From Rickettsiales bacterium (GTDB lineage: Bacteria; Pseudomonadota; Alphaproteobacteria; Rs-D84): 8,486 nt of DNA. How positions within the stretch are numbered: position 1 is the stretch's first letter; the number at the start of each line of letters is the position of its first letter. The stretch lies in NCBI GenBank assembly GCA_031259745.1, contig JAIRLB010000029.1, positions 1 to 8,486 of the forward strand. The letters are read 5' to 3'. The translations under genes were made by a program, and so were the position numbers. The notes under the pieces were generated by a model. It was not told the origin of the DNA. It ran no database searches and saw only the letters and a list, made by a program, of their open reading frames with translations. Of the stretch, positions 1 through 5,795 are shown piece after piece.

Positions 1-739
1 AATACCCGAATCGTTGGCATGGCCAAGGTCGCCGATGTAATTGACAAGAATATTTTTGCCGCCAATCATTATATCCAAAGCGGCCTGCAGGGAAATTTTG
101 ATGCCATTTCTAATCAACACCGGCCACAGCCCGACAACAAACACATGGATGAATCTGGCCGATCAGTCAAAGAATATAACACTGGTAGGAAATCCAACCT
201 GGAATGCCAATAGTTTAGAATTTACGGGGAATACAAATACGTATGCCACGCTGCCGGCCTCGTTAAGTTTTGATATGCCAAACATTACTGTGGAATTTGT
301 CATTTCTTATCCGATAACGAATGACTATCGTGTCATTTTGCAAGAAAAGTCCGGCCGTGTTGTTATTGGCCTTTATCACAGCAACAGAGCGATTGTAACA
401 GGCAGTATCAATGGGTCTATTCAAACTTCGTTCATTGTATTGCCAGAACGCTCTCAGGGTGGTAAACCCAATACTCACACCGTCAGATATACTGATGATA
501 ATTTTAATTATAATTACCTGTTTAATGCGGGTCTTGTAACGGCAAGGGCCGGTCAGAATTATTGGTTTGCGGATATTTTGTCATATTCTTTGATTGGCCG
601 CCGAATTACCAGCTATAATTCAAACCAGTGCCATTTCATAGGAAAGATTCAATCCATACGCATTTATAACCGTATTTTGTCTGACGCCGAAATTCTTTAT
701 AATCATAATGTCGACAAGGCGCGTTTTGGCATCGAATAG
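1..739 (+). pseudogene. LamG/concanavalin A-like protein, 3' part, split by a +1 frameshift
   Basis: This is the C-terminal part of a probable laminin-G/concanavalin A-like lectin fold protein; the 5' end lies outside the window. Frame 1 is open from base 1 and reads ...NHYIQSGLQGNFDAISN up to base 114. Frame 2 continues the same domain from base 116 as NTGHSPTTNTW, then GNPTWNANSLEFTGN, and stops at 737-739. Skipping one base near 115 joins the two into the usual start of such a domain (YIQSGL..FDAI.N.G, then W..L, then LEF.G). Near the end, IQSIRIYNRILSDAEI is the classic closing strand and helix of the LamG fold. Proteins of this kind are often phage tail or surface adhesion proteins binding glycans; no catalytic residues are visible. 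A TTG at 41 could open a frame-2 product, but it lacks a ribosome binding site and would start inside the domain. The shift may be a real mutation, a recoding site or a sequence error. The fold is moderately sure, the ligand unknown. Confidence 0.6.
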
Positions 740-802
740 CGAACAATAATTCATATAATTCCCACCGATGTGAAAAAAATTGCTGTCGTTGCACAATAAA
801 AC

Positions 803-831
803 TTGACTTCCGGCGTTTTTTATTATAGATT
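803..831 (+). promoter_or_regulatory. Candidate promoter for rpmB-tRNA-rpsU
   Basis: TTGACT at 803-808 (5 of 6 to the -35 consensus) is followed after 17 bases by TAGATT at 826-831; TATAGA at 824-829 gives a 15-base spacing. It sits about 30 bases before the L28 start codon, and no other good promoter is seen before the next gene. It would drive rpmB, the tRNA and rpsU together. The -10 is only 4 of 6. Confidence 0.5.
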
Positions 832-859
832 AAAACGCAGTTATTAAAGGATATATGAT

Positions 860-1228
860 ATGCCACGCGTATGTAAAGTTACAGGGAAAAAAACTCAGGT
901 CGGAATGAACGTATCTCATTCTGAGCGCCATACAAAGCGGACTTTTTTGCCTAATTTGCAAAAACTGAAATTTCACAGCGATATCTTGGGACGCGATTTC
1001 TCGCTGCGTATTTCCACGGCCGGCTTGCGCACATTGACCAAGCATGGCGGTTTGGATGCCTATGTAACGGCAAAGCCTGTTTCCCGTTTGACAGAAGATA
1101 TGGCCGCAATCAAGAAAGCAATTGAAAAGAAAATTGGAAAACCGGCAGCGCCTGAAAAAAAGCCCGCGCGTAAGCCATTGCGCAGCGCCCGTTTGGTAAA
1201 GAAAGTAGAAGCGAAAAAAGCCGTTTAA
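860..1228 (+). CDS. rpmB: 50S ribosomal protein L28
   Basis: L28 is a structural protein of the large ribosomal subunit. The N-terminal half is diagnostic: RVCKVTGKKTQVGMNVSHSE at residues 3-22, then TKRTFLPNLQ, and later LRTLTKHGGLDAY. The ATG at 860 has AAAGG at 846-850 as ribosome binding site. At 122 residues it is longer than the roughly 78-residue E. coli protein and somewhat longer than the approximately 95-100-residue forms usual in Alphaproteobacteria. The surplus is a C-terminal tail from about residue 90 rich in Lys, Ala and Pro (KPAAPEKKPARKP, ending KKVEAKKAV), probably disordered and RNA-contacting. The gene is followed after 9 bases by tRNA-Leu and then by rpsU, so all three are probably one transcript. 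Confidence 0.97.
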   Translation: MPRVCKVTGKKTQVGMNVSHSERHTKRTFLPNLQKLKFHSDILGRDFSLRISTAGLRTLTKHGGLDAYVTAKPVSRLTEDMAAIKKAIEKKIGKPAAPEKKPARKPLRSARLVKKVEAKKAV

Positions 1229-1237
1229 CTACATTTT

Positions 1238-1322
1238 GGCCTTGTGGCGAAATTGGTAGACGCGCTTGACTCAAAATCAAGTTCTGCAAGGAGTGTCGGT
1301 TCGAGTCCGACCAAGGCCACCA
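1238..1322 (+). tRNA. tRNA-Leu (anticodon CAA)
   Basis: A complete class II tRNA with encoded CCA. The acceptor stem GGCCTTG (1238-1244) pairs perfectly with CAAGGCC (1312-1318), followed by discriminator A1319 and CCA at 1320-1322. The D arm contains GGCGAAATTGGTAGACGC. The anticodon stem is CTTGA/TCAAG (1265-1269 with 1277-1281), and loop CTCAAAA gives anticodon CAA at 1272-1274, which reads UUG leucine codons. A long variable arm runs from about 1282 to 1294, and the T arm is GTCGG-TTCGAGT-CCGAC (1295-1311). It lies between two ribosomal protein genes, 9 bases after rpmB and 39 before rpsU, so it should be cut out of a mixed mRNA/tRNA transcript by tRNA-processing nucleases. Confidence 0.97.
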
Positions 1323-1361
1323 AGTTTTTATACAAACATCCGCAAAGGGGGTGAATAGTCT

Positions 1362-1568
1362 ATGGTAAAAGTTCTTGTGCGCGACAATAATGTAGAACAA
1401 GCATTACGTGTTGCGAAGCGCAAGTCCCAGAAAGAGGGCTTGTATCGCGAAATGAAAGAACGCCAGCGTTATGAAAAACCGACAACAAAACGCAAGCGTT
1501 TGAAAGAAGAATCTGTTCGTAATGAAAAGAAACGCCAGTCCAAACAACGTATGGTCTTTGGTTTCTAA
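1362..1568 (+). CDS. rpsU: 30S ribosomal protein S21
   Basis: S21 is a small basic protein of the 30S platform near the anti-Shine-Dalgarno end of 16S rRNA; in well-studied bacteria it aids translation initiation. The 68-residue sequence is typical: [20 protein letters not shown] at the start, then [15 protein letters not shown], and an Arg/Lys-rich C-terminal helix. The start is fixed by AAGGGGGTGA at 1345-1354, one mismatch from the full anti-16S complement and 7 bases from the ATG. An intrinsic terminator follows directly, so rpsU closes the rpmB-tRNA-rpsU unit. Confidence 0.96.
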   Translation: MVKVLVRDNNVEQALRVAKRKSQKEGLYREMKERQRYEKPTTKRKRLKEESVRNEKKRQSKQRMVFGF

Positions 1569-1594
1569 AATGCTCCGCAAGGAGTTTTATTTTT
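1567..1594 (+). terminator. Intrinsic terminator after rpsU
   Basis: The stem CTCC/GGAG (1573-1576 with 1581-1584) closes a stable GCAA tetraloop (1577-1580). It is preceded by AAAA and followed by TTTTATTTTT (1585-1594). The core stem is short (4 bp, extendable by a G-T pair and A-T pairs across a mismatch), but loop, T-run and position just after the stop codon fit termination. Confidence 0.7.
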
Positions 1595-1620
1595 AATAAA
1601 ACGACAAAAAGGAATAAAAA

Positions 1621-2217
1621 TTGACAGTAAAAAGAACTAACGATGAAGAATTATGGAATAAATTGTTCCTGGAAAACCATGAAATCCAATCTCAACAATC
1701 CCGGCTGATGAAAAACTTGGAAGAAAACTCGGAAGATATGTTGAAAATAATTTTTGAAACAGCAAACAATATGGCGCCGAAGTTTTATAAAGACGAAAGT
1801 TCCGTCAAAATAAAAATATCGTCCTTTTACGAATTGTATTTGATGGCATATCTGGCCAAATCCAATCCGGTAAAATTTGTCGAAAAATGTCTGCACCAAT
1901 ATATGCCGAAAGTCGTAACAATTGAAGAATACCGTAAATACAAAGACAATTTTTTTACGCCGATGTTCAAAGAAAGCTTGCTAGCCAGTCATTATCGTAA
2001 TTACAATTTCGCTTATAAAGATTTTAATATGGTATGCCCCGCGATGCTTATAAGCGCTGGTAAAAGAGATGGCGATCCATATGACAGGGACTGGTATGAA
2101 GGAGATATAAACCTGTATTTCGGCCGCAACGAATGTAAAGTCATCAAATATGAAGAAAAAGGCAAGATTTACCTGCTGCTAGATTCATACTGTGAACGCA
2201 ATATTCGCAGCAAATAG
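1621..2217 (+). CDS. Hypothetical protein, 198 residues, TTG start
   Basis: I do not recognise a family. The start is TTG at 1621 because AAAAAGGA (1606-1613) lies 7 bases upstream; the next in-frame ATG (1708) would lose about 29 residues and has no better site. The protein has no signal peptide or membrane segment. The N-terminal third (to about residue 50) is polar and probably helical (HEIQSQQSRLMKNLEENSED). A mixed middle follows (SSFYELYLMAYLAKSNPVKF), then a tyrosine-rich C-terminal region (YKDFNMVCPAMLISAGKR, DPYDRDWYEGDINLYFGR, KIYLLLDSYCERN) that looks like beta structure. Base composition is AT-richer than in the neighbouring envelope genes. It follows the rpsU terminator and is separated from the acyltransferase gene by a 121-base spacer with palindromes, so it may be transcribed alone or by readthrough. 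Expression is likely from the clean frame and ribosome binding site; function is unknown. Confidence 0.75.
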   Translation: MTVKRTNDEELWNKLFLENHEIQSQQSRLMKNLEENSEDMLKIIFETANNMAPKFYKDESSVKIKISSFYELYLMAYLAKSNPVKFVEKCLHQYMPKVVTIEEYRKYKDNFFTPMFKESLLASHYRNYNFAYKDFNMVCPAMLISAGKRDGDPYDRDWYEGDINLYFGRNECKVIKYEEKGKIYLLLDSYCERNIRSK

Positions 2218-2265
2218 AAAATTATGAAATACAGTATTTTATTTGGCCTGCATGAATTTAGTCTC

Positions 2266-2292
2266 TTACAAAATTGTAAAGTAATTTTGTAA
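2266..2292. repeat. 10-bp inverted repeat between the hypothetical gene and the acyltransferase gene
   Basis: TTACAAAATT (2266-2275) and AATTTTGTAA (2283-2292) are perfect inverted copies separated by 7 bases; the left arm also begins a TTACAA-AA-TTGTAA repeat (2266-2279). There is no T-run after either side, and the stem is A/T-rich. It could be a weak bidirectional terminator for the upstream gene or a binding site for a dimeric regulator. Confidence 0.55.
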
Positions 2293-2303
2293 AAGATTCG
2301 TGC

Positions 2304-2339
2304 TGTCAATTTGACAAAATTCCTGATATGATTTATATA
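2304..2339 (+). promoter_or_regulatory. Promoter with palindromic operator-like site before the acyltransferase gene
   Basis: TTGACA (2311-2316) is a perfect -35 hexamer; TATATA lies 17 bases further on (2334-2339). The -35 forms the right half of a 13-base perfect palindrome, TGTCAATTTGACA (2304-2316), which could bind a dimeric regulator and block polymerase. The -10 overlaps the first ATG (2339), so transcription should begin near 2345-2346, inside the nominal coding region. That would favour a downstream start (see the acyltransferase entry). Confidence 0.5.
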
Positions 2340-3460
2340 TGAAAAGTTCCACAGCAAACGGACAAATTTACATGATGACGATTTTTATGTTTGTGTCTTT
2401 ATTTATATGCACCGCCAAAGACATTGCCGCCGCCAAGCCTTTGCATTGGGCTTTTCTGATATTCTTGGGCGCAACCGTATTTTTTCGTATCGGTCATATT
2501 TATTTGCTGCCGACAGTGGTCATATTCGCCGCATTTGGCATTTACTCCTTGTTCGCAAAATGGCCCGAATATCCTGTGAAAAACAACCGCAAATGGAAAC
2601 AAAAATGGATCAAGCATCCAGCAGAGATTGTGTTGTATCGGTCCTTTGTTTGGATTTTCAAGATGCTTCCGTTGCCGGTTTTGTCTTATGTCGGCGGCAA
2701 GCTGCTTGAATTTGTCGGCCCGATGACCAAAAGACAAAAGGTCGCAATCGACAATCTGGCGGTAATCGCGCCAGAATGCAACAACCCGGAATTTATCAAA
2801 AATATGTGGAACAACTGGGGACGCGTCTTTGTCGAAGGAATCAAATACGGCACATACAAAGCGAGCCATAAAAAATACATCACGTATAAAAATAAAGAAT
2901 TGCTGCTGAACAGCGGCCAAGTTCTACTGGCAATGCCGCACTACGGATACATAGGATTGATGGCCATGGCATTTTTCGGTGGCGGCAAACGATTGGCCGC
3001 GACATATAAATTTCCCAGCAATCCGCTGTCCAATGATATAATTTTGGAGAATTACGGATTGGGCCATGTGCCGGAAGTGTCATTCATACCGACCGGAAAC
3101 GCGTTTCCTTTGATGCGCGCCGTGAAAAATGGCGATGACATAAATATTAATTCAGACCAGCGTTCCGGAACCGGCGAATTATTGTCTTTTATTGGACGGC
3201 CTGCAAAAACATCAACCGGATTGACACAGCTGGCTTGCAAATTCAATCTGCCCGTATTGATCGCGCATGTTCGCCGCACGCATGGCGCACATCACGAAAT
3301 CATCTTTGACGAAATCGTGCATATGCCAAAAACAGGTGATTCGCGCGCCGATGAATTAAACGGAATGCAGATGGTGAACGATGTCATGGGCCGCATAATA
3401 ATGCAAGATCCGTTAGAATACCTGTGGGTTCACAGAAGATGGGAACCGTTTAATATTTAA
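2339..3460 (+). CDS. LpxL/HtrB-family lipid A (Kdo2-lipid IVA) acyltransferase-like protein
   Basis: Members of this family add secondary acyl chains to Kdo2-lipid IVA at the inner membrane. Family landmarks are in order: hydrophobic N-terminus with two or three membrane segments (residues about 11-75), LLAMPHYGYIGLM (196-208), SDQRSG (272-277), SFIGRPAKTSTG (283-294), PVLIAHVRR (305-313) and the closing YLWVHRRW (361-368). At 373 residues it is longer than the roughly 305-residue E. coli enzymes; the excess is the extra N-terminal membrane region. The usual HX4(D/E) catalytic motif (HFGNWE) is here His201-Tyr-Gly-Tyr-Ile-Gly206: histidine kept, acidic partner replaced by glycine, as the bases CAC TAC GGA TAC ATA GGA show. 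Activity may therefore be altered or lost. The first ATG has no ribosome binding site and overlaps a promoter -10; ATG at 2372 (starting MMTIFMF) is a reasonable alternative. The next gene is an MsbA-like flippase, which supports a lipid A role. Family is sure, exact reaction not. Confidence 0.85.
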   Translation: MKSSTANGQIYMMTIFMFVSLFICTAKDIAAAKPLHWAFLIFLGATVFFRIGHIYLLPTVVIFAAFGIYSLFAKWPEYPVKNNRKWKQKWIKHPAEIVLYRSFVWIFKMLPLPVLSYVGGKLLEFVGPMTKRQKVAIDNLAVIAPECNNPEFIKNMWNNWGRVFVEGIKYGTYKASHKKYITYKNKELLLNSGQVLLAMPHYGYIGLMAMAFFGGGKRLAATYKFPSNPLSNDIILENYGLGHVPEVSFIPTGNAFPLMRAVKNGDDININSDQRSGTGELLSFIGRPAKTSTGLTQLACKFNLPVLIAHVRRTHGAHHEIIFDEIVHMPKTGDSRADELNGMQMVNDVMGRIIMQDPLEYLWVHRRWEPFNI

Positions 3461-3462
3461 TC

Positions 3463-3491
3463 TGGACAGGCCGCGGTTTGGCAACTATAAT
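3463..3491 (+). promoter_or_regulatory. Near-consensus promoter predicting a leaderless msbA mRNA
   Basis: TGGACA (3463-3468, 5 of 6) and a perfect TATAAT (3486-3491) are separated by exactly 17 bases. Six bases follow before the A of ATG at 3498, the normal distance to a transcription start. No Shine-Dalgarno sequence lies in the bases just upstream. The -35 begins 2 bases after the acyltransferase stop codon, so this is an internal promoter of the two-gene cluster. Confidence 0.7.
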
Positions 3492-3497
3492 ACAAAC

Positions 3498-5297
3498 ATG
3501 CCTAAAAAAATATATGCAAAAATTAAATCCCTGATTCAGGGCGACAAAGATAACGCCGGCATCAAATGGTCGTTATACGGCCGCGTGTGGCGCGAAATTG
3601 GAAAACCATACTGGAAATGGCTGCTGGCGGGCATTTTCTGCACCATTATGGCCGCCGGTGCCGAAGGGTTTTCAATCACGATAATCCAACGCGTAGTCGA
3701 CGACGCGTTTATCGACAAAAATATGCAGAATTTATATTTGCTGGCCGGACAAATCATCGCGGCATTCGGCACCAAGGGCGTATTCGGATATGCGAAATCG
3801 CTAACCATGGCCAAGGCGGGATTAATGTCGCATGCCGGCTTGCAGAAACGTATTTACGACCATATGGTCAAAATGAATATTTCAAAATTTTATGGCGACG
3901 GAATCGGCAAGAATTTGAACTATTTCACCGTCCAGGCGAACGCCGTTCTGACATTGGTAACGGATACGATAATCAATGTCGTGCAGAATATCGCAACGCT
4001 GGTTATCACGTTGGCCCTGATGGTATATTACGCGCCGCAGATGTGCCTGGTTTTGTTATTCTTAGTGCCGGCGATCATGCTTCCCATGATTATAATCATG
4101 CGCCGCAAGCGCCGCCTGTCACGCGAATCATTCGGAATTGCAAACAATGTGACGCAGCGCCTGAACCAGACCTTGCACGGCATCAAAACAATACAGGCAT
4201 TCGCAAACGAAAACATCGAAACGAAACGCTTTTCAGATGTGCTACAAACGTCTGTCAATAATTCCTATAAGAATACCCAGGCCGGCGCATTGCAATCGCC
4301 CCTGCTGGAAATGATGATTTCAATCGGCTTGGCGCTGGCATTGATTATGGGCGGCCACTTTATCTCAACCGGCATGATCTCAACCGGTGACATCACGGCG
4401 TTTTTGCTGGCATTAACGGCGGCTTACAAGCCGGCCAAAAATATCACCGGCACCGGCCATACAATTCAGCACGGTCTGCTGGCCGCGGAAATTTTGTTTG
4501 GTTTTCTGGACAGCAAGCCGGACATTGTCGACGCGCCGAATGCCAAGGACTTGAAGACCGGCAAAATGTATGTTGACTTCCAAAAGGTTTGTTTTGCATA
4601 CAATCCCGGCGAACCTGTTCTGACCGATATCAATCTGCATGTTCCGGCTGGAAAAGTATGCGCGTTGGTGGGACCGTCCGGCGGCGGCAAGACAACCATG
4701 TTCAACCTGTTGGAAAGATTCTATGAGCCGCAAAAAGGCAGGATTGCAATCAATGGCACGGATATCAGAAAATACTCGCTGCATTCGTTGCGCAACAATA
4801 TCGCGGAAGTATCCCAGGACGTGTTTCTGTTCAACGGCACCATTGCCGAAAATATCAAATACGGCGCGCCATGCGCCACGCGCGAACAAGTTGAAGCTGC
4901 GGCACGCGCAGCAAATGCGCATGACTTCATCATGTCTTTTCCAAAAAAGTACAACAATAATGTCGGCGAACGCGGCGCACTGTTGTCAGGCGGTCAAAAA
5001 CAACGTATCGCCATTGCGCGCGCTATCTTGAAAAACGCCCCAATCCTGCTGCTGGACGAGGCGACATCCGCCTTGGATACGCAAAGCGAGAAGATGATTC
5101 AGTCCGCTTTAAAAAGCCTGATGAAGGGACGCACGACTTTTGTCATCGCCCATCGTTTATCGACAATACTTGACGCGGACATTATCTGCGTTGTCAAAGA
5201 CGGCCGAATTATAGAGCGGGGAACAGATGCGGAACTGGTCGAACTGAATGGCGAGTATAAAAAGCTCCGCGATATCCAGTTCAAGAAAAAGCGATAA
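3498..5297 (+). CDS. msbA: MsbA-like lipid A export ABC transporter (fused membrane and ATPase domains)
   Basis: A half-size ABC exporter that works as a homodimer in the inner membrane. MsbA flips lipid A-core from the cytoplasmic to the periplasmic leaflet. The 599 residues match the family's usual 580-600. Six membrane segments are visible at about 39-60, 78-98, 152-178, 180-201, 266-290 and 296-315. The ATPase domain (about 355-595) is complete: A-loop Tyr368, Walker A GPSGGGKTT (392-400), Q-loop Gln440, signature LSGGQ (496-500), Walker B ILLLD with Glu521, and H-loop His552 in AHRLST. All catalytic residues are present. It starts 37 bases after an LpxL-family gene, and lipid A acylation before flipping is an established sequence of steps, which favours MsbA over a drug or peptide exporter; the sequence alone cannot exclude those. 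No Shine-Dalgarno precedes the ATG, and the promoter position suggests leaderless translation. Confidence 0.88.
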   Translation: MPKKIYAKIKSLIQGDKDNAGIKWSLYGRVWREIGKPYWKWLLAGIFCTIMAAGAEGFSITIIQRVVDDAFIDKNMQNLYLLAGQIIAAFGTKGVFGYAKSLTMAKAGLMSHAGLQKRIYDHMVKMNISKFYGDGIGKNLNYFTVQANAVLTLVTDTIINVVQNIATLVITLALMVYYAPQMCLVLLFLVPAIMLPMIIIMRRKRRLSRESFGIANNVTQRLNQTLHGIKTIQAFANENIETKRFSDVLQTSVNNSYKNTQAGALQSPLLEMMISIGLALALIMGGHFISTGMISTGDITAFLLALTAAYKPAKNITGTGHTIQHGLLAAEILFGFLDSKPDIVDAPNAKDLKTGKMYVDFQKVCFAYNPGEPVLTDINLHVPAGKVCALVGPSGGGKTTMFNLLERFYEPQKGRIAINGTDIRKYSLHSLRNNIAEVSQDVFLFNGTIAENIKYGAPCATREQVEAAARAANAHDFIMSFPKKYNNNVGERGALLSGGQKQRIAIARAILKNAPILLLDEATSALDTQSEKMIQSALKSLMKGRTTFVIAHRLSTILDADIICVVKDGRIIERGTDAELVELNGEYKKLRDIQFKKKR

Positions 5298-5314
5298 GAA
5301 AGAAGGCTCTGAGA

Positions 5315-5437
5315 ATGCTTGTTTTGCCATTTTGGTCTTGCAGCGGCCCACGCTGCGGGCAGGTTTTGAAATTCGGAACAAATCCCAGGAATCTAAAAGA
5401 GATTAAAGACCCGCCTGTCAGCGATAAGAAATTTTAA
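5315..5437 (+). CDS. Possible small protein, 40 residues, after msbA
   Basis: A short frame opens with ATG at 5315, 17 bases after the msbA stop, and ends with TAA at 5435-5437. AGAAGG at 5301-5306 lies 8 bases before the ATG, a good ribosome binding site. The product begins MLVLPFWSCSGPRCG and ends IKDPPVSDKKF: a short hydrophobic start, two cysteines spaced C-x4-C, then a charged tail. It is not a family I can name. A 6-bp hairpin (5340-5356) lies inside it and an 8-bp inverted repeat covers its stop codon. Placement and ribosome binding site favour a real gene co-transcribed with msbA; short length and lack of homology knowledge argue for caution. Confidence 0.35.
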   Translation: MLVLPFWSCSGPRCGQVLKFGTNPRNLKEIKDPPVSDKKF

Positions 5438-5443
5438 TTTCTT
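5426..5443. repeat. 8-bp inverted repeat at the end of the msbA unit
   Basis: AAGAAATT (5426-5433) and AATTTCTT (5436-5443) are perfect inverted copies around a 2-base centre. It overlaps the stop codon of the possible small gene. There is no clean T-run (TTTT appears 7 bases later at 5451-5454), so it is at best a weak terminator. Confidence 0.4.
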
Positions 5444-5658
5444 GATGATGTTTTCTGACTTTAATTATCCGTCGCCGTGCGATATTCCTGGAACGAACCA
5501 AGGTTCTATATTTTAGATTACAAATCTGGGATAATTCCGCCGCACATTTCGACAAGTTATTTGATCGACATACTATTCGACAATGAAGATAGCTATTATT
5601 CTATTAATATCTGAAAAGGATATAAAATTTCCAAACATAGTTGGAGAGCGGTGAAATA

Positions 5659-5714
5659 ATGCTTGTTGAACACACCACGCTATCCGCGATAGCGGCTAAC
5701 CTACAAGCATTTTT
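5659..5714 (+). terminator. Compound hairpin with T-run, possible terminator or RNA element
   Basis: The outer stem ATGCTTGT (5659-5666) pairs with ACAAGCAT (5703-5710) and is followed by TTTT (5711-5714). Inside sits a perfect 7-bp hairpin, CGCTATC-CGC-GATAGCG (5678-5694). The T-run makes this terminator-like for plus-strand transcripts. The large internal region is unusual for a simple terminator and could be part of a structured RNA. Confidence 0.4.
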
Positions 5715-5731
5715 GACAAAGAGTGGTTTTT

Positions 5732-5795
5732 CTTTGGGAACATGTGATTACTTATTTCTCCAAGGTAAAAATATCCAAGGTTCCCAAAGTTTTTT
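5732..5795 (+). terminator. 10-bp inverted repeat with T-run, possible terminator
   Basis: CTTTGGGAAC (5732-5741) and GTTCCCAAAG (5780-5789) are perfect inverted copies 38 bases apart. Six T residues follow directly (5790-5795). The stem and T-run suit plus-strand termination, but the 38-base loop is long; it may instead be the 3' end of a small RNA starting upstream. Confidence 0.4.

Noticed and set aside
41..135. Independent 232-residue gene starting at TTG 41
   Set aside because: There is no ribosome binding site, and the first 25 residues do not resemble the domain. Frame 1 supplies the missing N-terminal part, so a frameshifted longer gene explains it better.
3566..4261. 231-residue plus-strand frame within msbA
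   Set aside because: It overlaps the membrane domain of the exporter in another frame and is rich in Arg/His/Asn as expected for a shifted reading.
5340..5356. GCAGCG-GCCCA-CGCTGC hairpin as msbA terminator
   Set aside because: The T-run starts 7 bases after the stem and is only four T long, and the hairpin lies inside the possible small gene.
5463..5536. Degenerate tRNA
   Set aside because: The length is right (74) and the outer stem pairs, but the anticodon arm and T-loop are missing, and there is no CCA or discriminator pattern.
5549..5582. Three TCGACA copies as a repeat array
   Set aside because: Spacing is irregular (16 and 12 bases) and the unit is only 6 bases, so chance is likely. 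They do not form a CRISPR or iteron pattern.
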